DNA from: Clavelina lepadiformis | Lineage: Eukaryota > Chordata > Ascidiacea > Aplousobranchia > Clavelinidae | Direction of reading: 5' to 3' | DNA: 64,000 bases | NCBI RefSeq assembly: GCF_947623445.1 | Contig: NC_135243.1 | Coordinates: 5,024,501-5,088,500, forward strand | In this document: one piece after another, positions 11,986 to 23,800 of the stretch | Layout of the letters: each line of letters begins with the position of its first letter | Numbering within the stretch: position 1 is the first letter of the stretch | Notes under the pieces: generated by a model | The model's input: only the letters and a program-made list of their open reading frames with translations | Told to the model about the DNA's origin: nothing | Database searches by the model: none | Made by a program: the position numbers and the translations under genes

Positions 11986-14900
11986 ATGAACGGGAAAAAA
12001 GTGACCAAATCGAAAAGCCTTAAAACTTCCTCAAAAATAATTAATGTAGGCTGTTAACACTAGAAGGACGGGGCGCGTCAATTGACGCATTTTCAACCTA
12101 AGTGCATCTATAAATTTTAAGTGGTGCATCGCAAAACCGTGATATTTCCTGACTTTTCCTACATTAGTGTTAGGTAACTAACCCATGAATATGAAGTTTT
12201 TATTTTACCGGTAGAGATAATTAACGTGGTCACTACCTAGAAGGACGGGGTGCGTCAATTGACGCATTGTTACTTCACAGTACAAAAACCAGTTCTCGCG
12301 ATAGAGAGCATCGTTTTCTTTCTGCTGATAATTACAGGTTTATCGAATTAGGTCACAGCTGCCAACACAGAGGTGTGACAAACGTGTCGACAAACTATGC
12401 AAGTCGACTTTTCCGCAAAACAGAGTAGTTTCGTCACAAGCGCAGCCTAATTTCGGAATTTTTGAAGTTTATCGAAGCGTAAGTGTAGTAAGGGTGGGAT
12501 GCACCAAACCCGATCAAGTACAGATTACTTTTGATCCGCGATTAACTACTGTTGATCTTTACTAACGGTATGCACCAGCGACGATCAGAGATAATCCAGG
12601 ATTAAAATAAGGCATTTAATCCTTGAATTTAATCCTACTGACGAGGAGGTTTAAGTCTAGATCAATGTGAATAATTGATGAAAAGCAAGTTTATGGAAGT
12701 ATTGGAGAGTGCTATAGGTTGTGTATTGGAAGTGCTACTAGCCTTTGAGCCAATATTATATGCAATGGCAGTAATACAGTACTACAGAAGGGTAGGCCTA
12801 TCAACCGTTGAACTTATATGGCAGGTAGCAGAGGCTTGCGTTGCTTTATTTCATTATATTATTAATTGCAACCTACATAGCAGAGAGATTAAGCGTTAGC
12901 TAGATTTTTTATGGAATACAAATAAAACTATGAGACCAAGCATCGGTTAACCTTTGTTAACATAGATTAGTTACCTTACCTTATGTTACCTTGTTTATTG
13001 TGTCATTTTCTGTCAGATTTAGCAATAAAACGTTGCAAATATTACAATGGATTGTATTGAATTTATTGAGCATTTTATTGAGACACCACCGAGAAGAAAC
13101 ATAAAAGACAGACTAAACCCAATTGAAAATTTTACAGAAGAGCAATTTCGCGAACGTTTTCGCTTTAGAAAGGATTCATTTCTTCAACTTTTGGGGATGA
13201 TTTCCTCTGATTTAGAGCATGGCACAAATCGTAATCACTGCATACCACCAATTCTTCAACTTGTCACTACTTTACGGTTTTATGCCGCAGGACATTTTCA
13301 GCGGACAGATGGTGACTTAATCGGCATTGACCAATCCAGTGCTTGCCGGGTTATCCAGTTTTAGCCCGCTCTCTGCGTATAACCGCAGCTCTTTTCTTAG
13401 TGCGAGCTTTATAATTTTTCCAGAGCAATTGCAGTTGTTCAACTGATCGGAAACAATAACTTGATGCTGAATTGAATTCTGCACAGAGTTCCTTCCAAGC
13501 AGTGGACTTGGATTCCAAAGATTTACCATCAGTTTTTTTGCATTCAATTACACTAATGTAATTAGGCTTATTCATTAAGTCAATAAAAATGTTTTTTTCC
13601 GTAACTGTAAAATTTACTCTCCTTCCCATAATGAAAATTACACCACCTGAACCGCACAAAACTTTTCAAAATTAAGTCTAGGTTTATACACAAACATAAC
13701 AGTATTATAAATTCAGCAACACAATGTATAGAACTGTAGAACCATTCAGAACTTTCTTCCGTTCAAATTTACCTGTACGTGTACAATTTAAACAGTCTAT
13801 CGGCAGCCTAGCCTAGTTACAATTTTAAAATATTACGAACTTTATGGTAGCCTATCTATAATACCAAAGCCTGAGCTTGCCTGATATATCCCTGATAGCC
13901 TAGGCCCTAGGGCAGGCATGCACAACATACGGCCCGCGGGCCGCATGCGGCCCGCGAAACCTTTTCGTGCGGCCCACGAGATATTCCGTGATTTCGCTCA
14001 TTCAGGTATTTTCTCCACGGTTACAGTTACATAATCAACAAATCCGATGCTTTACCGCCGATAAGCGTTAAAAACAACTACATCACATACGGTCACATTA
14101 TATAAAGTAGGCTACACGTTAGTTACAACAATGTTAGCACGCGGCCCGCGAAAAATTTTTTTCCCTAAAACGGCCCGTGTACTGTTTTGAGTTGTGCATG
14201 CCTGCCCTAGGGCAACATCTGGGTTAGGATCTCATAAACAAATAGACACCCAGGCTAATGATGCCTAATGCCAATCAACAAACTAATGATGTCCATTGCT
14301 TATAAATCTGTCAGTAAGTTCTTGGCCTATCTATCTCTGTATTAACTTATGCTGTGATTGCTGTCTTCAACAATGGGATGTCATGCAGTCTGCATATAAT
14401 CTCGGTTCCAAATCATTAGGCTTTTGACGTTGATCAAGATCATGCGTCGATCACATGATCTTGACCAGATCGGACTTGGTGCATGACAATTAAGGATCCA
14501 CTTAAAACCTGGATCATATGATCTTGGTTTAATCCTTAATCCTTGATCAAGTTGATCTGTTGTGGTGCATCCCACCCTAAGAGTTTCTTAGTTAGATAAA
14601 TTAGATGAATTAGATAAATTCGTCGGCTTGGTGGTTGCTCGTGGCGTGATAGGAGGGCGCAACTTCCCTGTGAAGAGTTTGTGGGGGAGGTCGTGGGGAT
14701 ATCCGATGTTTTCCCAAACCATGGCAAGAGACAGGTTTCTGGAGCTCATACGATTCCTTCGCTTCGATCTGAAGACGGAAAGGCGTAGGAATCTATTGCA
14801 TGATAAATTTGCACTCGCTTCACAACTTTGGAACAGTTTTATATCAAACTGCCAAAAAGCATTCATTCCACAGTGGAAGATAACTGTGGATGAGCAACTA

Positions 14901-15662
14901 TTGCCGTGTAAGGCACGCTGCAAGTTCATCCAATATATGGCCAATAAACCAGACAAGTTTGGTCTAAAGTTCTGGCTGGCAGTTGACGTTGAAAACAAAT
15001 ATTTATTCAACGGTTTTCCTTACGTTGGAAAAGATGACGCAAGGAGCCCCCACGTGAGTGTGCCCACCGACGTTGTACTGAAACTCATGGCTCCGCTTTT
15101 TCAAGGAGGTTACAACGTCACTTGCGATAATTTTTTCACCTCACTTGACCTGGCGTTGCGACTTGCGGAAAAGAAGTGCAGCCTCGTAGGGACAATGCGC
15201 CAGAACAGGAGAGAAGTCCCGGAAGAGTGCAAGAAGAAAAAGGAGTTGCGTGAAACAGAAGTGTTTAGGCACGAGTACTTGTATTTTCAATGCGATTGCT
15301 TTTGTTAATTAAAATGCACAAAGCGGACATGCGATAGAAGTAGTTTTTTCGGAGCAACAGCACAGTTTTCTCAACAAAAAACGTTATATTTGCGCCGTTT
15401 TGACCTTTTGCGTCAATTGACGCACTCCGTCCTTCTAGGTATACGAAAATTGCCGTCCTTCTAGTGTTAACAACTAGTATGGACATTATTAACTTCAAAT
15501 CAATGTTAAAATGAGACACTAATGGCAGAGTACTAATGTTTTATGATTTGGTTTTGGTAGCTGTGCTAACGCTAAAAATTTTATTCTTTTATTTTATAGG
15601 ACTACTATCATAATCCACGTTTTGCCTTCGATACCTTGCCACATTTGCCTGACTTATTGGTG
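11986..15662 (+). CDS. Unidentified gene, first two coding exons (split by a transposon stack)
   Basis: Exon 11986-12045 begins with ATG and encodes 20 residues rich in lysine and serine (MNGKKVTKSKSLKTSSKIIN), ending at a GTAGGC donor. Exon 15600-15662 starts after a TATAG acceptor and encodes 21 residues (DYYHNPRFAFDTLPHLPDLL plus V), ending at GTAAGT. Both borders are in phase 0, so the join is open: a short basic N-terminus followed by an aromatic/proline segment. I do not recognise the protein. Possible further exons on this strand are 17035 onward (HKVAKFEKTDLAASCLHSAV) and 17165-17285 (LDLSWLFTVFSQKPAGQQIN), but I could not connect them in one frame. Intron 1 holds the nested piggyBac/Harbinger/hAT stack; the piggyBac target TTAA begins only 8 bases after the donor. 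Expression is unproven. Confidence 0.45.
13047..13364 (+). pseudogene. Harbinger transposase (HARBI1-like) N-terminal fragment
   Basis: About 105 residues match the N-terminal helical part of HARBI1-type nucleases: FTEEQFRERFRFRKDSFLQL, then LVTTLRFYAAGHFQRTDGDL, then IDQSSACRVI, the helix-turn-helix-like segment. The DDE catalytic core that should follow is missing; the frame stops at 13364 and the next sequence already belongs to the convergent Myb-like gene, consistent with an internal deletion of roughly the C-terminal two thirds. The start is the first ATG after a plausible leader. Confidence 0.85.
13351..13659 (-). CDS. Harbinger-associated Myb/SANT-like DNA-binding protein (partial)
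   Basis: A 102-residue minus-strand frame contains a trihelix/SANT-like region: FTVTEKNIFIDLMNK, then TAWKELCAEFNS, then RSVEQLQLLWKNYKARTKKR with the spaced tryptophans and basic third helix of this fold (compare MSANTD/NAIF1 proteins). In Harbinger elements a Myb-like partner brings the nuclease into the nucleus and onto the element ends. Its C-terminal end runs into the transposase break point at about 13355, so the protein is probably truncated by the same deletion. Confidence 0.75.
   Translation of the reverse strand: MCGSGGVIFIMGRRVNFTVTEKNIFIDLMNKPNYISVIECKKTDGKSLESKSTAWKELCAEFNSASSYCFRSVEQLQLLWKNYKARTKKRAAVIRRERAKTG
13913..14204. mobile_element. Non-autonomous hAT element (292 bp) inside the Harbinger copy
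   Basis: The terminal inverted repeats are CAGGCATGCACAAC / GTTGTGCATGCCTG. They are flanked by a perfect 8-bp target duplication, CCCTAGGG (13905-13912 and 14205-14212), as expected for hAT. The interior holds GCGGCCCGCG-type motifs near both ends and no coding potential. Confidence 0.93.
14628..15308 (+). pseudogene. piggyBac transposase (DDE_Tnp_1_7) remnant
   Basis: The 226-residue frame matches the middle of piggyBac transposases: a MARDRFLELIRFLRFD segment, then ITVDEQLLP carrying the first catalytic aspartate, then the KPDKFGLKFWL strand, then TCDNFFTSLDLA carrying the second aspartate, then LVGTMRQNRREVP. In the family these residues sit in an RNase-H-like fold that cuts and pastes at TTAA. 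The frame ends soon after, so the third catalytic aspartate and the C-terminal cysteine-rich domain are missing. The N-terminal part is absent too: the Harbinger insertion sits directly upstream and no matching N-terminal coding lies before 12492. It cannot act alone. Confidence 0.9.
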
Positions 15663-15805
15663 GTAAGTATCATTGTTATTGTTTATATGTTTCGTCCATC
15701 TGTGTCAGCACAGTTTGTCGTCACGCATACTTAAGGCGAAAAATAATATGATTGAATACTTCAGGACTCAAGGCCATAGGCTATATTATTCCACAATTCC
15801 TTGAA

Positions 15806-16091
15806 CAAGGTTTCTCAACCGGATCCACAAGCAGATGCCTCACTAGTGAGCTACAGTGTAGCAGTAGGGGAAGACGAGGCAAAGGGGTACACAAGTTTCT
15901 CACGATTTTGTGTCTGTGCTTGCAGTCTGCAGTGCAAAAAAGCGGCGCAAAGGCTACTGCACACGTAGTTAAGTAAAGTAAAAAGTGTTTTGCAATCAAC
16001 AATCCACATTTTTTAATGATGAACAAGGGGCCGCTGATTTTCAGGGTCACTGTACAGGGGGGCACGAACCACGAAAGGTTGAGAACCACTG
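15806..16091. mobile_element. Non-autonomous hAT element (286 bp)
   Basis: The left end reads CAAGGTTTCTCAACC and the right end GGTTGAGAACCACTG, the common hAT terminus of the CAGTGGTTCTCAACC type. The flanking 8-mers TCCTTGAA and TCCTAAAA agree at 6 of 8 positions, consistent with an aged target duplication. No coding potential. Confidence 0.75.
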
Positions 16092-17979
16092 TCCTAAAAC
16101 TACCTCAAAAGAACCGCATTGGCATTATTATAACATAACCATGACGGAATAATATTTTTACGTCAAAAGAAATGACATCACAAAAACACTCTTCAACGTC
16201 ATAAACTTTCGTATTTTGGGAATTTCCCTCTCTAGAAGTAAAAAATACGCCTCTTTCGCATCTTCAATAAATATTTTTCCAGTAAACTGGAGTATTATTT
16301 TTAATGAAAATGACGTTAACACACTCAATTTTGGTGTGTCAAATAGTATAAACCAAGCGCATTCACGGGCGTAGGACCACAAGTTCCAATGGTAATCTTA
16401 CTGGAAAGTTTGCTTTCAGTGCGTCGGATAAATGTGCCAATAAATATAATAGCCAAAATTTGCGCTACGTCAACGTAATACATCACAACATAGAATATGG
16501 TAGAATACAAAAACGGCAATGTTGTACCAGAAAACTGGCGCAGAAGCCAACTTTCTGCGCTGGAGAAATTTGGACCATTTTCATCACACAAAATCTTCAA
16601 TAGAGAATGGTAAGGGGTGCATTGTGACTCGTCGTCACAAAATGTCAATCCCCGCTCCCCATTAGTAAAGATATTTTAGTCCATTGTAAATTTCCTTTAC
16701 TATGTAAGCGAAATAAACTTTTACAAATTACCAGCACTTACATACCGTTTTTTTGACTCCGGCATCACTATTTGTGAACAGAAACTATAGATTACAGACC
16801 CATTGGCATATATGCAAGGTGAAATGTGCAAAAGTCCACTTCCTGTTTAGAAGATTTATATGGATTAATTTCTGTTCTGGCACATCTCAACATTTCTTCA
16901 GTCCTTTCATTTTTCTTCTTGGAAATTCTAATTTGCTAAAATCTCCGTTGGGATTTTGTAGCGCCCCATGTTTTTATTCCCTGAACAGCTTTTGTTAAGT
17001 TTTTTGATACACCCGCAACACTCGTTCTAACGTTGCAGCACAAGGTGGCGAAATTTGAGAAGACAGACCTGGCTGCCTCATGTCTGCACTCTGCAGTCAT
17101 AGTGTAGACTGCAGATTGATTCGCTTTTCTTGCCATCTAGGAAATAGCTTTGTTCAGTAACCGGAATGAGTCGGCTCGACCTATCTTGGCTTTTTACTGT
17201 ATTTAGCCAAAAGCCTGCTGGCCAGCAAATCAACAATTATTTAAAAGTTCTGGGACCAGTGAGACGTGTGGACGTTGTTACCTAATGTCTGCATGATCTG
17301 ATGATTGATGATAGCCTAGGCCTATAGGCTACTGATACACCCGGCTGGAAAGTATGGCAGTTTTCAACGAGAAATCGTGCATACAAAGATGCAAATTTTG
17401 GTGTGATGGCGTGCACTGAAGGCTCAAATCTTTGTTTATTTATTATAAATTGGCGTTCAAACAAGCATGACCTTTTATTTGTTTATTTATTATAATTCAA
17501 CATGAAGATAAAACAATTTGGTTTGTGCGTTGATAAAACTCAAGTGTGCAGCTGCCACACTTTCTACAATGGCTGATACAGTGATAGTGATGGGATACCG
17601 TTTAGGTTGGTAGGGGTAATCCATTGTCCGTCAGATGCAGCATATGGTATCGTTTAGCCTATATTTCGCCATCTGTTGGACTATAGCAAACAAATACATA
17701 GTCTATTCAACTGTCAAATGTATGAATGGGTCCGACGTGAAAATGAAACGTGCTGTATGTATAGAACAGTTATAAACAACGAACGATTTTTAGAAGTATG
17801 TGCCTTTGATGGTAGCAGTTATGAGTAATGACGGCACATTGTACATGATCTTTGTATGAACACAACGTTTCTTTTTGGGTTATTAGAGAAAAGTATGGCA
17901 AAAGCATACTAAAGTGTGTAACATTAAAATTTTGTGTTAATTAAACCTATGAAACTGACTTACACTTTGGTGTAAATAT
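16092..17979. other. Gene-poor stretch with weak coding hints
   Basis: No confident gene. A minus-strand frame (16395-16648) has a strongly hydrophobic segment bordered by a GTAAGA donor and could be an exon of a membrane protein. Plus-strand islands at 17035-17096 and 17165-17285 look protein-like and may belong to the gene starting at 11986. None could be tied into a complete model. Confidence 0.3.
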
Positions 17980-18297
17980 CAGTGCTGCTGTAACCAGGTC
18001 ATTTTTTAGGACTCGAGTCAAGTCATTTGGAAAGTTGACTCAAGTCCAGTCAAATTACTGATTGGATCAAGTCAAGTTAAAATATAATGCAAGTCAAATC
18101 AAGTCATGTCTTTGGCTATACCTTTAATCGATCGTTCGCATTGGAATCTGTCTGTAATTCAGTTGGTCAATAAATTAATAACCAAGATTTAATGTCTTGG
18201 TCAACTTAGTTCCTGAGACTCAAGTCAAGTCATTTCAAGCATTGACTCGAGTCAAGTCAAGTAATTTTAAAATGTGACTCAAGTCATTACAACACTG
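17980..18297. mobile_element. Non-autonomous hAT element (318 bp, GACTCAAGTCA-rich family)
   Basis: Ends are CAGTGCTGCTGTAACC and TCATTACAACACTG, inside a perfect 8-bp target duplication GTAAATAT (17972-17979 and 18298-18305). Both subterminal regions are packed with GACTCAAGTCA/TCAAGTCAAGTCA motifs, probable transposase-binding arrays. The middle matches, in inverted orientation, the right half of the element at 54267-56013. Confidence 0.93.
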
Positions 18298-18459
18298 GTA
18301 AATATACCGGTGAAGCTAAATGCTAAGGTGCAATTTACTGATCCCAATCTTTGCAGTTGATATAACTCTTTGTTGGTACTGATAGTTGTCATAAAGACGT
18401 ATACGTATGCTTCACTGGTACATATCATGTCATCTGTGACATTTCTATAAATATATATT

Positions 18460-18719
18460 CAGAGGTGGGCAGTACTGCAGTATTATCATATGTACCAAAT
18501 TACCTTTTACAAAAAAGAGAAGTTTCGGTACTTTTAAAGTGATTACTTCAAAGTTATAAGATAGTTTAAAACTTGGTGCCATTTTTAGTGAGCACTTTTA
18601 TTGCTTTATTTTTTTTGGTTTTGGTGTCTAGTTTCTTAGTTTTACTGAGCAAAAAGTAGTCTAAAAGTTATAATCTAAAAATGTCTAATAAAGTTACAAA
18701 AATTGCATGCCCACTTCCG
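18460..18719. mobile_element. Non-autonomous hAT element (260 bp)
   Basis: Ends CAGAGGTGGGCA and TGCCCACTTCCG are inverted at 10 of 12 positions. The 8-bp target duplication TATATATT is perfect (18452-18459 and 18720-18727). No coding. Confidence 0.88.
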
Positions 18720-18975
18720 TATATATTGGGAGTTAACATCAACTGCTAGGAATTGCCTATCTACGGGGTGGTGTTGTATTTAAAAAGCTTCATAATTAGC
18801 AGCAAATTTGTGGTACTGGATCATTTGTGGCAGTAGCGGCTAAACCACTGTGCGAGGTATATATACATATTAAAAATTCTTCCTCAGTTATACTATCAAA
18901 CAGTTCTTTTTTGATTCAAAATCAGATTCTTTTTGTATTTGCCACTCGCGTTCAGCTATACACTATACCACTGTA

Positions 18976-19437
18976 CAGTCAGACCTCGTTAATCCGGACC
19001 ACTTTGTTTCGATATAAAATGTCGGCTTAGCCGGGTATCCGGACTATCAGAAAGCGAAAAGTCAATCAATATTGCAAATGCAGCACCGTGTTTAAAAAAC
19101 TGTATGCACCTTACTCCAATTCAAAGTATGCATTGGACTTTAAAGAGAGAAAGTGCAACATTATTATGCGTAGATAATCGGCTATTGTTTTCGTCAACTA
19201 ACTACTGTATCTAGGACAATCGTGAATCATTTTCGATTCACTGTTAATAATCCGGTTTATCGGATTTTATTGCTATTGATTTAGCACATTTGTTCCAAAA
19301 CTTTTGTGTCGGAGTCGGACAGCGGGGTTTCCGGATTAAAGGGGTAAAATGCATAGGAAGAAATCCATTCCTGGCAGCTTTGTGTCGGATAACGAAAATT
19401 CCGGTTGTTCGAGGTTCGGATTAACAAGGTCTCACTG
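18976..19437. mobile_element. Tigger/pogo-like miniature element (462 bp)
   Basis: The left end CAGTCAGACCTCGTTAATCC and right end (reverse complement CAGTGAGACCTTGTTAATCC) are the pogo/Tigger terminus. They are flanked by the TA dinucleotide (18974-18975 and 19438-19439) typical of the Tc1/mariner/pogo group. CCGG-containing copies of the end motif recur inside. No transposase frame remains. Confidence 0.92.
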
Positions 19438-20821
19438 TATATGCGTTGTTGTTTCTGCCTTTTGGTTTTTCTGCATTAAAATAAACTGCAGGGTTTGCAG
19501 AGTTATCTAATATCTAGATGCATCTATATTTTATAGGAAAACTTGTACCAAGCATGATAACATATGTGTGGTTGGTCAGTGCTGGACATGCTATTTCAAA
19601 TCTGTCCCAGGCATCTGCAGTCATGAAGTCAGAAAATTTAGGCTAGAGAGTTTTAAAATATCATTGCCTCAAAATTTAATGACTTTTCAAACATAACACT
19701 AACCAAAATGGAAAGCTATATCACATACAAGTGTGTAGGTCTCACAGCAAAATCAACAAAAACTGGTTAGTTTACATTACGGTGCAATACTTAACTGTTT
19801 CATTGTGACAAATTGTTAAATAGAGGAAATTCAGATGTTGCAGTCAGGACGTACCATTAATGAAATATAGAAACGTAGCTTGATTCTTTTTTGTGAGTTA
19901 ATCGCGTTAGTGCGTACCAGCCTGTATACATACTAGTGCTGAATCTGTTAGTTGGGCACATGCCAATGTGTCAGTGCAGGGAAGGAGTAAAACTGTATCG
20001 TATGAATGGATGAAAAAACTGCAGACCAAACTAACATACCAGTCTTAGCTTCAGTGTTGAGATTTTAAAAAATCTGCAATTGTATAATTTTGATGGCTTA
20101 ATATGAAAGGTACAATAATTGTGATACAGTATATAGTGTATATGACATAACATGCTATATTTCTACAGCATTATTGATTTTTAAGCGTTTTTTATTTTTT
20201 GTGAAGTGTATTATCTATATATATTGTTTTATATAGCCTAAGTATACAAATGTATATTATATAATTTTTTCGTAAATTAGGGGTTTTAGAATTTGATTAC
20301 ATAACAAGCTAACTAGTTTTAGTTAAAGCAATGAAAACTAAAGAATGATTCTACAAGAAATGTTATAAATGGTATTATTAGATGTTAAGTTAATCATAAA
20401 CATGTGCTATAAATAAATTTTCTACTGTTAACAATATATATAAGCCTTGATAAATACCTTATTGTGTTTTTTTCATGAAAGTGTATCGCAGTATTATTTA
20501 TTATAAAATTGCTTTTAACCCTATTTCCATAACTTATATACATACTTTGCATAGTGTGCAGTACTTATGTTTTGCATTTCTTTATAGTTCATGTGTTTTA
20601 TGTATATATACATACCTATAGTTTTCATTTCAGGTTTGCAATTTCAGTTTTTTTTGTATGTGGCTGTGCAAGGGGTGAAATAATTTTAATATCAAAATCA
20701 AAATGACAATATTTCAAGAAGGAATTGGATCTTGAAGGTACTTGGATCGTCAAGTGTTCGATAGCGAGCCAACCCTCAATACTACAATCTTCATTCAGGC
20801 AACAGCTACCCACCTATAACA
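19438..20821. other. Upstream region / 5' UTR of the ZNRF gene
   Basis: AT-rich sequence with no gene seen. An acceptor-like TTTCAG at about 20629-20634 shortly before the ZNRF start could end a 5' UTR intron. Confidence 0.3.
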
Positions 20822-23800
20822 ATGGGTGGGAAGCAGAGTAGCAATGCAAGCACAAGTGGACTGCAGACACAACAAGCAGAACCTCCACCGGGCCCATCAA
20901 GCTCTAATAGAATGCCCCACGGTGCTCGTAGAAGCACGGTTACAATAGGATCATTAGGACAGCAGCACCGCAGGCAGATGTTTGGGCACAATCAATCAGA
21001 AAACTATGTCCTGTTTGATGCGCATTTGTCTCGGACAAATTCAAACAACGAAACTGGACTACAGATCCCGAGAAGGGGATTCGAGTGGTTGTACACAAAT
21101 CATCACGAGGACAGTGATAGCTCGCCAGATGATGATACTTCGGCATCCAGGATTTTTGCTCGGGCATTTAGCCAACGAAACCCTGCTCGTTCTCTTCCAC
21201 CTTATTTGATAAGTCCAATGAGAGGTTTGTGAGTTGTTATATAATTTTTTAATTTCAATTCAAAACACATGTTCTCAAACCTCGGTTAAATCCTATTAAA
21301 ATAGTAAAATATGAAAGGCAATATGCATGTGTATATTGATTTGTCTTTACTCTATGTACTTCATGTTATAACATAATTGTACCACCAGTACACTGTAATA
21401 GATCTCAATAAACTGAAGAAAATGGTAAAAAATGTCTAGCTGTGCGATTGTTGTGACGTTACTGGTTACTACCATTAAAAATTTAACCCATATGCTTATC
21501 ACGCGTTTACAATAAATTCCATATAAACCATAAGTTTTTCTAGTCATTCACACTCCTTCCATTTTTTTACCAATTGGTTTCAGAAATGTATTTAATGCAG
21601 GTAAAATCATATTTCATTTACCGGTACGTTAACACCATCATGAATAAAATATGAGCTTACCTGCAATAATTGTAGGTATTGCCACTAATTAGTGTTGAAG
21701 ATGTCAAAGCTTCCTGCCTTGTATTAATGGTATATGTATTATTTCTTCTAAAGTATGTTGTAACAGTGTAGTTATTCCAAAATTAAAACTTTAAGTCACA
21801 TAGCCAACGTGGCAAAGTAGCCCCACTTATTCGGCAAAAGTATAATACAATATATACAAACCAAGAAATGTTGTTAGGAATACTACATGCCACTTCTTTA
21901 TACTATAGTTGTATGGTATGGAAAATATTACATAAGACAGGTTTTGAGGTGGTTTAAGCTTTAATATGTTGCTGCATGAGTTTTTTAAGTGCGCAATCTG
22001 TCTGACCTGCTAAGAATGTGGTGTGCTATACGAGTAAAAAGTTCTTATTGTTTAAATGTGTGCTATTCTGTTCAGCCTTACATGCAAACTCACATACAGA
22101 TATTGTATTTCTAGCCAGTGTTAGGGTTACATTATTGTCTGGTTGTGTTTTTTTTTCAGATGCCAGATGTCCAATGTGCGGAAAGATGATACCAGCCGAA
22201 GATGTGGAAGTACATTTTGTGATGTGCTTGACTAAACCCAGGGTAACTTACAACGGTAAGTTTAGGGTGTGAATTTTGGAGTTGGTCTGTTATATTTGCG
22301 AAGAAAGGTCCTTCCCGCCTTTGAGGAACTGTGTGTCATCCGTCTTTTCTTTCATTATAATGCTGTGGACATTGTTTAGACATTGCAAAACATTTTAACG
22401 CTCCTATGTAAACATTGTAGGCAAATAGCAATTACCCCTTTATTCTTTATATGCAAAACGTACATGTACTGTTACGAGCTTGTTTCCCATATCAGTATAA
22501 AAGTTTCTTTACAAGAAACTGGTTTTATGAACCCCATTTACAACATCAAATTTTTACACAGGTCCATACAATCGACGTGCACACAGTGCATGTTTTAAAT
22601 CCTTTGGTTACTGGTAAATTAGTAGTCTGAAGTTTATTGCTGGTTTAGATTTAGGTCCAAAAACGGCTGCATAATTTGATGATGTTGGTTACTGGTTAGC
22701 ATTGTTGGTTAGCATTCGTTGTTTGGAACATGGGATGACAGATGAGTTTCTCTCCCAATGTTTCTCATAAATTATTCATAGCCTACAATATTAATATTAG
22801 ACTGCTGGCAAGCGCTTCACACTCAACTAGACAGAATTCTAAGACTTCATTAACATGAAAGCTGCGTAAAACTCCAGACAGGGTTATCAATCGACAGAGT
22901 CGAATTTCAATCCAAATTTTCTCAGTTTTGATGGGCAGTATGTAAACACTATTGTCCTTATAATTTAAGGATACAATTATATTTATTTGATGGGATTAAA
23001 CCATGAAATATTACTGTCGCTTCGTTAAATTATAGCTTTAAATGTTGTGTTTATACTTCGTAGTGTGAATTTACTTGCTAACAAGCTATGGATGACTTAT
23101 ATGCATATCATAGCGTATGAATTTATAAAGAAAAATAATCGATTTTACCTTAAAAGGAATCATAATTCTTGTAACAAATTTTTTGTTGCCGGTGAAGATT
23201 CTTATTATGTTGTCCTATAACAGCCTTATACATACATACATATATATAACTATATATATATATATAGTAACAATTACGGAAATTCTGTTCCTTTGCAAGG
23301 CACAGTAAAGTAGAACATGAATGTTTTTGTAGAAGACATTCTGTCAACAACCAGCGGTGAGTGCGCAATTTGCTTAGAAGATTTAGAACAAGGGGAATCA
23401 ATAGCACGTTTACCTTGCTTGTGCATATATCACAAAACGTGAGTTTATTAATCATGAAAAATATGGATTACTTGTTTCTTTGTTGTGCCTACTGGTATTA
23501 ACTGTATAATGCTGTACCCAGTATGTATGCCAGTGTGACTAGTATGTTTACTTCTGCATGAAATTTAAAAAAAATCTCATATCTATTTAATGACACTTAT
23601 TATGTGCGTGTGCTTAAAACACATACCAGAAGTAATACTAAAAACCAAACGTCCATAGTCTTTAACTTTCATGTTTAAATGGTTTATTTTTCTGGTCCAT
23701 GTCTGGAGTCTGGACAACTTTACACAGAAGTAACCAGAGAAGGAGCACTGAAATATGAGACATTACATTAACGGCCCTAATCTTACTGTCACTGTCTCAT

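Larger units (their letters stand above)
12492..14577 (+). mobile_element. PIF/Harbinger DNA transposon inserted in the piggyBac element
   Basis: Perfect 15-bp terminal inverted repeats (GGGTGGGATGCACCA and its reverse complement) bound the element. The 3-bp target duplication TAA (12489-12491 and 14578-14580) is the superfamily's TWA type. Inside, GATCAAG- and GATTAA-type motifs recur near both ends. It carries the two genes typical of autonomous Harbingers, a transposase fragment (plus strand) and a Myb/SANT-like gene (minus strand). The transposase is cut short, so this copy is defective. A hAT element is inserted at 13913-14204. Confidence 0.93.
12058..15466 (+). mobile_element. piggyBac-superfamily DNA transposon, interrupted and defective
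   Basis: The element has perfect 14-bp terminal inverted repeats, CACTAGAAGGACGG at 12058-12071 and its reverse complement at 15453-15466. It is flanked on both sides by TTAA (12054-12057, 15467-15470), the superfamily's target site. A palindrome, GCGTCAATTGACGC, recurs beneath the ends (12075-12088, 12252-12265 and 15410-15423), each next to another copy of the CTAGAAGGACGG-type motif. A transposase remnant lies at 14628-15308. A Harbinger element inserted at 12492-14577 splits it. The near-identical TIRs suggest a fairly young insertion, but the copy cannot encode a whole transposase. Confidence 0.95.

Noticed and set aside
18298-19440. Possible CRISPR-like or satellite array from recurring short motifs
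   Set aside because: The repetition is explained by ends and subterminal motifs of separate hAT and Tigger elements with target duplications.
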